Below, piece by piece: positions 56,860-64,000 of a stretch of 64,000 bases of DNA. The DNA is taken from the NCBI RefSeq assembly GCF_016107535.1, contig NZ_JABASQ010000001.1, forward strand, positions 310,001 to 374,000, written 5' to 3'. Below the pieces are notes generated by a model. The model was given only the letters and a program-made list of their open reading frames with translations. It was not told where the DNA came from and did not search any database. The position numbers were made by a program, and so were the translations under genes. Position 1 is the stretch's first letter. The number at the start of each line of letters is the position of its first letter. This stretch comes from Psychrobacter cibarius (GTDB taxonomy: Bacteria > Pseudomonadota > Gammaproteobacteria > Pseudomonadales > Moraxellaceae).

Positions 56860-58863
56860 CTATCTCATCAAAAGCTCATTCACACGTTTTAGATAAGCGG
56901 CTGGATCATCTAACTGACCGCCATCTGCTAACAATGCTTGGTCAAAAATTACTTGCGCCAATTTATCAAAATCGACGTCAGATTGCTCGCTAGTCTCTAA
57001 CTTTTTAATCAATGGATGATCAGGGTTGACCTCTAACGTCGGCTTGCTCTCTGGCACATCTTGACCCATTTGCTTCAGCATCTGAATCATTTGTGGTGAT
57101 AGCTCACCTTCCCCAACGACTAGGCAGGCAGGACTATCAACCAAACGCGTCGATACTTTAACGTCTTTGGCACGTTCGCCTAACGCTGCTTTAAGTTTAT
57201 CAACGACTGGCTTCATGGTTTCTTGCGCTTTTTCAGCTTCCGCTTTTTCGGCTTCGTCTTGCAAGTCGCCCAAATCAACGGCACCTTTGGCGATGTTTTG
57301 TAGCGGTGTCTCATCAAATGAGGTCAAGAAGTTCATTGCCCATTCATCAACACGGCTAGTCATCAAGATAACTTCGATGCCTTTCTTTTTAAACAGCTCT
57401 AACTGTGGGCTATTTTTAGCAGCCGCTAGATTGTCAGCCGTTAGATAATAGATGGCTTTTTGACCCTCCTTCATACGCGCTTTATAGTCTTCAAAGCTGG
57501 TGGTCACACTATCCTGAGTACTGGTCGCATAACGTAGCAATTTGGCAATACGTTCTTGATTGCCCATGTCTTCGCCAACGCCTTCTTTGATAACATCACC
57601 AAATTCAGCGTAGAACTGCGCGAATTTTTCTTGCTTATCACTGTCTTCACTGTTGGCTAGACTGGCCAGCAACGTCAAAATACGACGGGCGTTACCATCG
57701 CGGATAGACTTCACATCACGCGACTCTTGTAATAGCTCGCGGCTGACGTTCAATGGCAAGTCGGCTGAATCAATGACCCCTTTGACGAAACGCAGGTACA
57801 TTGGCAATAATTGCTCAGCTTCATCCATAATAAAGACGCGCTTCACGTATAGCTTTAGTCCATGCTGCTGGTCACGAGTATATAAATCGACAGGGGCTTT
57901 TTTCGGAATATATAGTAGCTGAGTATACTGAACACGACCTTCGACACGGTTATGCGTCCATGCTAGTGGCGCGTCCATGTCATAGGTGATATTTTTATAA
58001 AAATCGATATACTCTTCATCTTCAATCTCAGATGCCGTACGTGTCCATAGCGCGCTGGCTTTGTTGATAGTTTCCCATTCATCAGTCAATACCATCTCGC
58101 CACCAGCAGGTGCGTCGTCGTTCTCATCTTCTTTGACATCTTCTTGCCAAACTTCTTTACGCATCTGAATCGGCAAGCTGATATGGTCTGAGTATTTATT
58201 AACCAACTGCTTAATTTTGCCACGGTCTAAATAGCTGTCTTCACCCTCACTATATTGCTCTTTTAAATGCAAAGTAATGGCGGTGCCACGAGTTTCTTTC
58301 GTGATAGGTTCAACAGTAAAGCTACCCGTACCATCTGATACCCAGCGCACGCCCTTATCCGCAGGTTCGCCCGCTTTGCGTGATTCGACGCTAATCGTAT
58401 CGGCAACGATAAAACCTGAATAGAAGCCAACCCCAAACTGTCCGATTAATTGACCATCTTGCTTTTGTGATTCAGACAGCTTGTCTAAAAATGCTTTAGT
58501 ACCGGACTTGGCAATCGTACCCAAGTTTTCGATGGCATCGGCTTCATTCATGCCAATACCATTATCGGTAAAGGTGATGGTTTTGGCGTCTTCGTCGACA
58601 GCAATGCGAATTTTTAGCTCGCCATCGTCTTCATAAAGACTGCCATCATTGGTCGCTTCAAAGCGCAATTTATCACAAGCATCAGAGGCGTTTGAAACCA
58701 GCTCACGCACAAAGATATCAGAATTAGAGTAAAGCGAATGTGTGACTAGATGCAGCAGTTGCGCTACTTCCGCCTCAAAGGTATGTTTTTTTAATTCTGG
58801 GCTGCTTTTATTAACATTGATGCTATCAACTTTTTGGTTATCAACTGGGGTCTGTTCACTCAT
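56860..58863 (-). CDS. htpG: Molecular chaperone HtpG (Hsp90)
   Basis: This is the bacterial Hsp90 ATPase chaperone. The 667 residues hold the GHKL ATPase domain (about 25-250), with [42 protein letters not shown] and [15 protein letters not shown]. The middle domain (about 270-530) has [11 protein letters not shown]. The C-terminal dimer domain ends NELLMR. It is about 40 residues longer than E. coli HtpG (624), mostly from an N-terminal extension and a charged insert (about 245-262). AAGGAG precedes the ATG. Confidence 0.97.
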   Translation of the reverse strand: MSEQTPVDNQKVDSINVNKSSPELKKHTFEAEVAQLLHLVTHSLYSNSDIFVRELVSNASDACDKLRFEATNDGSLYEDDGELKIRIAVDEDAKTITFTDNGIGMNEADAIENLGTIAKSGTKAFLDKLSESQKQDGQLIGQFGVGFYSGFIVADTISVESRKAGEPADKGVRWVSDGTGSFTVEPITKETRGTAITLHLKEQYSEGEDSYLDRGKIKQLVNKYSDHISLPIQMRKEVWQEDVKEDENDDAPAGGEMVLTDEWETINKASALWTRTASEIEDEEYIDFYKNITYDMDAPLAWTHNRVEGRVQYTQLLYIPKKAPVDLYTRDQQHGLKLYVKRVFIMDEAEQLLPMYLRFVKGVIDSADLPLNVSRELLQESRDVKSIRDGNARRILTLLASLANSEDSDKQEKFAQFYAEFGDVIKEGVGEDMGNQERIAKLLRYATSTQDSVTTSFEDYKARMKEGQKAIYYLTADNLAAAKNSPQLELFKKKGIEVILMTSRVDEWAMNFLTSFDETPLQNIAKGAVDLGDLQDEAEKAEAEKAQETMKPVVDKLKAALGERAKDVKVSTRLVDSPACLVVGEGELSPQMIQMLKQMGQDVPESKPTLEVNPDHPLIKKLETSEQSDVDFDKLAQVIFDQALLADGGQLDDPAAYLKRVNELLMR

Positions 58864-59025
58864 AAAAAACTCCTTTAATTTATGTCAAAAACGTATCATA
58901 AAATAGCAATCATTTGACTGTCTCTACTCAGCTACAAATTAAGCAGTTCAATTTCGAATATCGCTAAGCTGTTTATACTAATAGGGGCGCAGCAGAAAAT
59001 TTCAAGCTAAAAAGCACAATTCAAC

Positions 59026-59057
59026 AAAAACACCGCCCTAGTTTCCTAAGGCGGTGT
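59026..59057 (-). terminator. katA terminator
   Basis: The hairpin acaccgcc/ggcggtgt (59030-59037, 59050-59057) is followed on the minus strand by a T run (59026-59030), about 75 bp past the catalase stop codon. Confidence 0.88.
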
Positions 59058-59133
59058 CGTTATATCGATAATAGGTTTAGCAAGTATATTCAGCAAATAG
59101 ATTTAGTAATACGTTTTTAGATAGACCTATCAA

Positions 59134-60666
59134 CTATAAGCAGCTAGGCAAATGCAGCGCTGGATCTGACTCACGAGCATTCATCGCATCTTCAACCGTT
59201 AAGCCTAGTGCTTTGGCAACGCCTGCGCCATAAGCAGCATCACACCAGTTACAGTTGCGAATGTGGCGATACTGAATAAAGTCCGGCACACCAGCCATAT
59301 TATTCGCTGTGTTTTCAAATAGCACTTGTTGTTGCTCAGCACTCATCAAATTAAACAATGCGCGAGGTTGGCTAAAATAATCGCTATCGTCTTCACGGAA
59401 GTCATAATGCGCCGCATAGCCGTCAATTTTTAATGGTGGCTCAGCATAATCAGGCTGCTCTTGCCACTGGCTAAAGCTGTTTGGCTCATAATGCGGGCGA
59501 CTGCCATAGTTATCATCGACACGGCCTTGACCATCACGATGATTGCTCATCACAGGGCAACGCGGCTTATTTACCGGAATTTGCTGATGATTGACACCGA
59601 CACGATAACGCTGAGCATCAGCATAGTTAACCAAGCGGTTTTGTAGCATTTTATCTGGTGAAACGCTGATACCCGGTACTAAATTACTTGGGGCAAATGC
59701 GGCTTGTTCCACATCGACAAAGTAGTTGTCAGAGTTTTTATTTAACTCAAACTCACCCACTTCAATCAGCGGATAATCCCCTTTTGGCCATACTTTGGTC
59801 AAGTCAAACGGATGATAAGGAACAGTATCCGCCTCAGCTTCCGGCATGATTTGCACATACATTTTCCACTTTGGAAAATCACCATTTTCGATGGCATCAT
59901 ATAAATCTTTTTGATGACTTTCGCGATCTGAACCAACCACCTCTGCTGCTTCTGCATCGGTTAAGTTCTTAATACCTTGTTGCGTGCGGAAATGGAATTT
60001 GACCCAAAAACGTTCTTTAGCTTCATTCCAAAAACTATACGTGTGCGAGCCAAAACCATGCATATTTCTATACGATGCTGGCAGACCGCGATCACTCATA
60101 ACGATAGTAACTTGATGTAAGGCTTCAGGTAATAAAGTCCAAAAGTCCCAGTTGTTGGTCGCCGAACGCATATTGGTGCGTGGGTCACGTTTGACCGCTT
60201 TATTCAAGTCTGGGAATTTGCGCGGATCACGTAAGAAGAACACAGGCGTATTATTACCCACCATGTCCCAGTTACCTTCTTCAGTATAAAACTTTAGCGC
60301 AAAGCCGCGAATATCACGCTCGGCATCAGCGGCGCCGCGCTCTCCTGCGACGGTACTAAAGCGCGCAAACATTTCAGTCTGTTTACCCACTTCGTTAAAG
60401 ATATCAGCGCGAGTATATTTAGTGATGTCGTGAGTGACGGTAAAGGTACCGAACGCACCAGAACCTTTGGCATGCATACGACGCTCTGGAATCACTTCAC
60501 GGACGAAATTCCCTAACTTTTCATTGAGCCAAACATCTTGCGCCAATAATGGACCGCGTTTGCCGGCGGTCATGCTGTTTTGATTGTCTGCCACTGGTGC
60601 ACCATTGCCCATGGTCAATTGGGTCGGTGCATAAGGACATTTTTTATCGCTCATATCGTTGCTCAT
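59134..60666 (-). CDS. Heme catalase (clade 3)
   Basis: This catalase splits H2O2 in the cytosol. The 510 residues start at MSNDMSDKK, where GGAG is seven bases upstream, while the open frame extends 13 codons further. The distal heme His is His65 (RRMHAKGSG), Asn is in [14 protein letters not shown], and the proximal heme Tyr is in [14 protein letters not shown]. Length and sequence fit clade-3 small-subunit catalases (KatA type). No OxyR-type site was clearly identifiable upstream. It is a single gene. Confidence 0.95.
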   Translation of the reverse strand: MSNDMSDKKCPYAPTQLTMGNGAPVADNQNSMTAGKRGPLLAQDVWLNEKLGNFVREVIPERRMHAKGSGAFGTFTVTHDITKYTRADIFNEVGKQTEMFARFSTVAGERGAADAERDIRGFALKFYTEEGNWDMVGNNTPVFFLRDPRKFPDLNKAVKRDPRTNMRSATNNWDFWTLLPEALHQVTIVMSDRGLPASYRNMHGFGSHTYSFWNEAKERFWVKFHFRTQQGIKNLTDAEAAEVVGSDRESHQKDLYDAIENGDFPKWKMYVQIMPEAEADTVPYHPFDLTKVWPKGDYPLIEVGEFELNKNSDNYFVDVEQAAFAPSNLVPGISVSPDKMLQNRLVNYADAQRYRVGVNHQQIPVNKPRCPVMSNHRDGQGRVDDNYGSRPHYEPNSFSQWQEQPDYAEPPLKIDGYAAHYDFREDDSDYFSQPRALFNLMSAEQQQVLFENTANNMAGVPDFIQYRHIRNCNWCDAAYGAGVAKALGLTVEDAMNARESDPALHLPSCL

Positions 60667-61053
60667 AGTCATACTCCTGTGAATAGTAAATGGATTAAAG
60701 TACAAAACCTATTCTGAATACGCTTCTATTAATAGTTCCAGAATAGTTGTCAGCTTGTTCGAAAAATGGTTTGTTTTTTTCATAGTAATGTCTAATGACA
60801 GTCATGTTCTGTGGTTAGATACTATTACAACCCATTACCATTGATTTGTATAATTAATTAATTACATGCTTTCGTTTTGTTTTTCAGAACCACTTAACTT
60901 GTTTTTACTCATCCAAATACTTTACTCCTTAGGATGGTTGTTATTAACATCGATAAATATTAACAGTGCAAGCACTCTCTATCAGTCTTGCTATTACTTT
61001 TTTAAAGCGAATCGACCATATTAAATAGAGCTTAATTAAATACCACCGAGCAA
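60667..61053. other. Upstream region of the catalase gene
   Basis: These 387 bp lie between the catalase start and the thioesterase stop, both minus strand. They are AT-rich and must contain the catalase promoter (leftward). CTAT/ATAG words occur near 60700-60760 but not with OxyR spacing. No gene is supported. Confidence 0.55.
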
Positions 61054-61872
61054 TTAACGCGGCATCGGACGAATGGTCAAAATTTGCTCACTACGACCAA
61101 AAGGGCCATGAACGTCATGCAACACAGCGCTCGTTAAACCAATGCCATCATTGCCATACTGCTGCACCGCTTCGATGCCAAGCCAGCGACCTTGCGGCGC
61201 GCGGTGCATATGAATTTGCAAATCCGTATTGGGAAACATCCATTCTAATTCTGACAAGCCAAGCCCAAGCCGAGGCACAACGCCATTGGCCGTATCGACC
61301 ATGCCCAATAGATGCACCAAGTCATCAGTCGGCTTGCCCTCGATCATTTCCACATCATTAGTAATCCAGACCATACCGCGTCCTGGGCGACGCTGTGTAT
61401 CATCAGCGACCAAACGCACACTTTCAATAAACCCGCCCGGCCAGCCTTTCATGTCTTCCCAAATGGGCAACTCTTCGGGCTTATGTGCCGCTTTTTGGTC
61501 TTCAATGCCTGCAATCTCGCTGGTATCTTGGGTCATTAGACGCCATGCCCGCGCAATAATCGCATCACGACCGCGACTGCTCATGACTGATTCAATCAGC
61601 TCAATGGTCTTGCCCGGACGAATACAACGCGTGGTAATGGTAAAGTCATCCAGTGGAATCAATCCTAAAATATCTAGACTGATACGAGCGATACGCATGT
61701 TTTCTTGCGGCGCATAACCGTTGAGCTCAGCCGTGAGCAATCCTGTCGCTGGTGCCATATGCTGTTCATGCTCATTCCAAGCCCCTTGGGCATGTTTGGT
61801 TGGCTGATAATGTGCGACGTTGACGCCGTCTTCTCGCTGTTCGCGTTTGATAAAGTTATAATAAGCTGACAT
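61054..61872 (-). CDS. TesB-like acyl-CoA thioesterase family protein
   Basis: The 272-residue protein has the double-hotdog organisation of the thioesterase family (TesB-like), with ATGLLTAELNGYAPQENMRIARISLDILGLIPLDDFTI-type first hotdog and WLGIEAVQQYGNDGIGLTSAVLHDVHGPFGRSEQ second hotdog. It is expected to hydrolyse acyl-CoA thioesters; the chain-length preference is unknown. It is followed after 14 bp upstream by a small membrane gene on the same strand, so they may share a transcript. Confidence 0.85.
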   Translation of the reverse strand: MSAYYNFIKREQREDGVNVAHYQPTKHAQGAWNEHEQHMAPATGLLTAELNGYAPQENMRIARISLDILGLIPLDDFTITTRCIRPGKTIELIESVMSSRGRDAIIARAWRLMTQDTSEIAGIEDQKAAHKPEELPIWEDMKGWPGGFIESVRLVADDTQRRPGRGMVWITNDVEMIEGKPTDDLVHLLGMVDTANGVVPRLGLGLSELEWMFPNTDLQIHMHRAPQGRWLGIEAVQQYGNDGIGLTSAVLHDVHGPFGRSEQILTIRPMPR

Positions 61873-61886
61873 GACTGTCCTATGAT

Positions 61887-62132
61887 TTATTTGATAAGCT
61901 CTTGTTGTTTTAGTTTAAGAACCTGTCGACTCTTAATGACAAAAAATAATGCAACGACCATCGCGGCAATTAATACACCATAAAAAACACTCTTTTCTCG
62001 CATAAAATGCAGAATATTACTACCTAACACGAATCCCACCACCACGATGACAAACAAATTCACTTTCAATTGTTTGTTAACCTCACCGAGAGTGGCTTCT
62101 GCCAATACAAATCCTTTTTTTTGCTTTTTCAT
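61887..62132 (-). CDS. Small two-helix membrane protein, unknown
   Basis: The 81 residues have a basic start (MKKQKKGF), two membrane helices (about 25-42 and 50-67) and a charged end (LKLKQQELIK). It is 14 bp upstream of the thioesterase gene and 52 bp downstream of ispH, all on one strand. No family is recognised. Confidence 0.7.
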   Translation of the reverse strand: MKKQKKGFVLAEATLGEVNKQLKVNLFVIVVVGFVLGSNILHFMREKSVFYGVLIAAMVVALFFVIKSRQVLKLKQQELIK

Positions 62133-62184
62133 TTTGCGTTCCCTACTATACGTTACCTATTAGATGTCTTGTACAAAGCCTTAT

Positions 62185-63141
62185 CTATTTACCCACTTGG
62201 GTAACTGGGATACGCAAGGCTTTAGGGAGACTGAAAGTGACATTTTCTTCGATGCCTGATAGCTCACTCGGTAAATCGCCACCCCAATCTTGCAGCTGCT
62301 GTAGCACTTCTTGAATCAATACTTCGGGTGCTGATGCGCCAGCGGTGACGCCGATACTCTGCACACCATCCAACCAGCTTTTATCCATCTCACTGGCATT
62401 ATCGATTAAATACGCACGGCAATTCATCCGCTCAGCCAGCTCACGCAGACGATTAGAGTTTGATGAATTGGGCGAGCCGACCACCAAGACCACCTCACAG
62501 CGACTGGCTAAGTCTTTTACCGCATCTTGGCGGTTTTGCGTGGCATAACAGATATCGTCTTTACGCGGACCTTGGATACTAGGGAATTTTTCACGCAGTG
62601 CATCGATGACGCGCGCTGTGTCATCCATAGATAAGGTCGTTTGGGTAACAAATGCCAAACGCTCGGCATTTTGTACGCTCAATGCTGCCACATCGGCTTC
62701 GTTTTCAACCAAATGAATGTGACCGCCGTGGCGACGGTTAAAGCGCCCCATCGTGCCTTCCACTTCAGGATGTCCAGCATGCCCAATCAATACCGCATCC
62801 ATACCCTCTTGCGCAAATTTAGCGACTTCGATATGTACCTTAGTGACCAGCGGACAAGTGGCATCAAATACGGTCAAATCGCGGCGCTCAGCCTCATCTT
62901 CGACAGCTTTTGATACGCCATGAGCAGAAAAAATAACGATAGAGCCATCTGGCACTTCATGAAGTTCTTCCACAAAGACCGCACCGCGATTGGCCAAATC
63001 AGAGACGACAAATTTATTATGTACCACCTCGTGACGAACATAAATGGGCGGTTCAAAACGTGTCAATGCTTCGTTCACAATCGCAATCGCGCGATCCACA
63101 CCAGCACAAAATCCACGTGGATTGGCAAGATAAATTTGCAT
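62185..63141 (-). CDS. ispH: 4-hydroxy-3-methylbut-2-enyl diphosphate reductase IspH
   Basis: IspH is the last MEP-pathway enzyme, a [4Fe-4S] protein making IPP and DMAPP. The 318 residues begin [18 protein letters not shown] (a Met five codons earlier is also in frame). The three cluster Cys lie in [18 protein letters not shown] and near [17 protein letters not shown] region ([11 protein letters not shown] precedes it). The catalytic Glu is in [12 protein letters not shown] region, with HGVSKAV. Length equals E. coli IspH (316). Confidence 0.95.
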   Translation of the reverse strand: MQIYLANPRGFCAGVDRAIAIVNEALTRFEPPIYVRHEVVHNKFVVSDLANRGAVFVEELHEVPDGSIVIFSAHGVSKAVEDEAERRDLTVFDATCPLVTKVHIEVAKFAQEGMDAVLIGHAGHPEVEGTMGRFNRRHGGHIHLVENEADVAALSVQNAERLAFVTQTTLSMDDTARVIDALREKFPSIQGPRKDDICYATQNRQDAVKDLASRCEVVLVVGSPNSSNSNRLRELAERMNCRAYLIDNASEMDKSWLDGVQSIGVTAGASAPEVLIQEVLQQLQDWGGDLPSELSGIEENVTFSLPKALRIPVTQVGK

Positions 63142-63232
63142 AAGAGGGCCTATCATTAGATAATTTATTATTAAAGCTTAAATACACGACATTACTGTCA
63201 AAAGCTTTAACTCAAAAATTGGGATGAATTCA

Positions 63233-63469
63233 TTACGCTACTTTAGCATAATTTACTTTTATTGCCTTTGAAAATAGCACGGTACTAGAGGCTGTTTTAA
63301 CTAGAAGCACACACATATTCATACGTTCAAAGTATTTATCCATAGTGGCAGCGTTAACTGCACTTAATGCACTAAAAATGTGATTTATAATAAGTTGCCC
63401 TATGCCATCTTTAGATCGCTTCGATGATAACGACTGGTCAAAGGCGGCTTTAATTAAAATAAAAGCCAC
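63233..63469 (-). CDS. Possible small hypothetical protein
   Basis: This 78-residue frame between ispH and gmk reads KAAFDQSLSSKRSKDG, later MDKYFERMNMCVLLVK and ends SKAIKVNYAKVA. It has protein-like composition, but no clear ribosome site and no recognised family. It may be a remnant of a mobile or repeated element. It is weakly supported. Confidence 0.3.
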   Translation of the reverse strand: MAFILIKAAFDQSLSSKRSKDGIGQLIINHIFSALSAVNAATMDKYFERMNMCVLLVKTASSTVLFSKAIKVNYAKVA

Positions 63470-63506
63470 AAAAGCAGTTTATAATAGTGCATCGATGACA
63501 ATGTCT

Positions 63507-63537
63507 ATCGCCATACATGATGGCGATTTTTCTTTTT
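63507..63537 (+). terminator. Hairpin upstream of gmk, plus-strand T tract
   Basis: atcgcca-tacatga-tggcgat (63507-63513, 63521-63527) is followed by TTTTCTTTTT. It lies 87 bp before gmk and just after a TATAAT box, so it could be a leader attenuator or the end of a short transcript. Confidence 0.6.
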
Positions 63538-63623
63538 ACCAGTTTTGAATTGTTTACTAAAACAGCTTTGGCTCTTTTACTCGCACAGATTTGACTAGCA
63601 CACACTCCATTAGGACAAATTGT

Positions 63624-64000
63624 ATGACAGGTTCATTATTTATTATTACCGCTGCCTCAGGTACGGGCAAAACCTCACTGGTAAAGCAGCTACTTGCCAC
63701 GACTAATGACTTAACCGTCAGCGTATCACACACCACGCGCACGCCGCGTCCCGGCGAGATTGATGGTCACCATTATCATTTTACCGATGTCGAAAAATTT
63801 GTAACTGCCATCGGTGAAAACAAGTTTTTAGAACATGCTGAGGTCTTTGGTAATTACTATGGCACCTCGGAGCAAAGCGTGCGGACGCAATTAGAAGCAG
63901 GCGTCGATGTTATTTTAGAGATTGATTGGCAGGGCGCACTACAAGTCAAAAAAATCTTTACTGACGCCATTATGATTTTCATTTTACCGCCAAGCATTGC
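63624..64000 (+). CDS. gmk: Guanylate kinase (3' end cut by window)
   Basis: Gmk phosphorylates GMP to GDP. The frame starts at the ATG at 63624, with AGGACA upstream, and runs open to the window end (125 codons). The Walker A P-loop AASGTGKTS is at residues 10-18, followed by [11 protein letters not shown], the GMP-binding region, YYGTSEQSV and [10 protein letters not shown]. The C-terminal third, with the lid and nucleoside region, is missing. The usual partner rpoZ is expected just outside the window. Confidence 0.95.
   Translation, partial: MTGSLFIITAASGTGKTSLVKQLLATTNDLTVSVSHTTRTPRPGEIDGHHYHFTDVEKFVTAIGENKFLEHAEVFGNYYGTSEQSVRTQLEAGVDVILEIDWQGALQVKKIFTDAIMIFILPPSI

Larger units (their letters stand above)
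63142..63623. other. Divergent spacer between ispH and gmk
   Basis: These 482 bp contain a possible small minus-strand ORF (63233-63469), a TATAAT box at 63480-63485 and a plus-strand hairpin with T tract (63507-63537). The gmk ribosome site AGGACA lies close to its ATG. Confidence 0.6.

Noticed and set aside
60700..60790. CTAT/ATAG words resembling an OxyR site upstream of the catalase gene
   Set aside because: The spacing between half-sites does not fit the ATAG-N7-CTAT pattern.
1..64000. tRNA, rRNA, CRISPR array, intact insertion sequence, phage genes
   Set aside because: Reading both strands gave no tRNA-like T-arm sets, no direct-repeat/spacer array, no transposase or integrase motif; a covariance-model scan would be needed to be certain for small RNAs.

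Overview
The window looks like a chromosomal segment of a Psychrobacter-type bacterium (Moraxellaceae, Gammaproteobacteria). This is inferred from protein content: scattered type II secretion genes in the order gspN-gspC-gspD as in Acinetobacter relatives, short BLUF photoreceptors, MnmC, RsmJ, TsaB, UppP and L28/L33 of gammaproteobacterial type. Base composition is moderate to low G+C, with AT-rich spacers. There is no plasmid, phage, intact insertion sequence, CRISPR array, rRNA or recognisable tRNA. Most of the window is housekeeping DNA.

Layout. 1-6.7 kb (minus strand): truncated tcdA, tatD, a small membrane protein and the gspN-gspC-gspD operon. 6.9-9.4 kb (minus): an H-NS family nucleoid protein, two tandem short BLUF blue-light sensors and an unknown 208-residue protein. 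10-13 kb (minus): ssb, a DUF3833 lipoprotein and a YajR-like MFS transporter, divergent from uvrA (13.8-16.7 kb, plus). 17-20 kb (plus): an AT-rich accessory patch with two small lipoproteins and three zinc-ribbon membrane proteins, two of which carry a recent duplication. 20.2-24.4 kb: an M48 metalloprotease lipoprotein, a split ThrE-type Thr/Ser exporter and glutathione reductase. 24.4-31.2 kb: small lipoproteins, a GNAT acetyltransferase, a Rieske-FAD oxidoreductase, truD and a membrane diguanylate cyclase.

31.5-47.4 kb: a PHP phosphoesterase divergent from yciB-yciI, then mnmC, a YiaA/B-type membrane protein, ubiA with a DUF4112 gene overlapping its end, rsmJ, uppP, tsaB, ffh divergent from ypjD, and purU. 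47.5-49.9 kb: a 799-residue Ig-like repeat lipoprotein with a calcium-loop-like segment. 50.4-50.9 kb: rpmB-rpmG with a clear promoter and terminator. 51-64 kb (mostly minus): small membrane or unknown proteins, rpe, a DUF2805 protein, S-formylglutathione hydrolase, a membrane-anchored C13 (caspase-like) peptidase, htpG, catalase, a TesB-like thioesterase and ispH, then the start of gmk (plus), cut by the window end.

Themes are envelope and secretion (gspNCD, lipoproteins, Ig-like protein, uppP), translation and RNA modification (tcdA, truD, mnmC, rsmJ, tsaB, rpmBG, purU), and redox or stress defence (gor, katA, htpG, Rieske-FAD, uvrA, ssb). The points most worth a second look are the BLUF pair with its unknown neighbour, the zinc-ribbon cluster, a dispersed intergenic repeat present twice, short tandem repeats upstream of ubiA and ffh, and three terminator-like hairpins facing the plus strand with no plus-strand gene before them. 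I found no clear case of a wholly new system.
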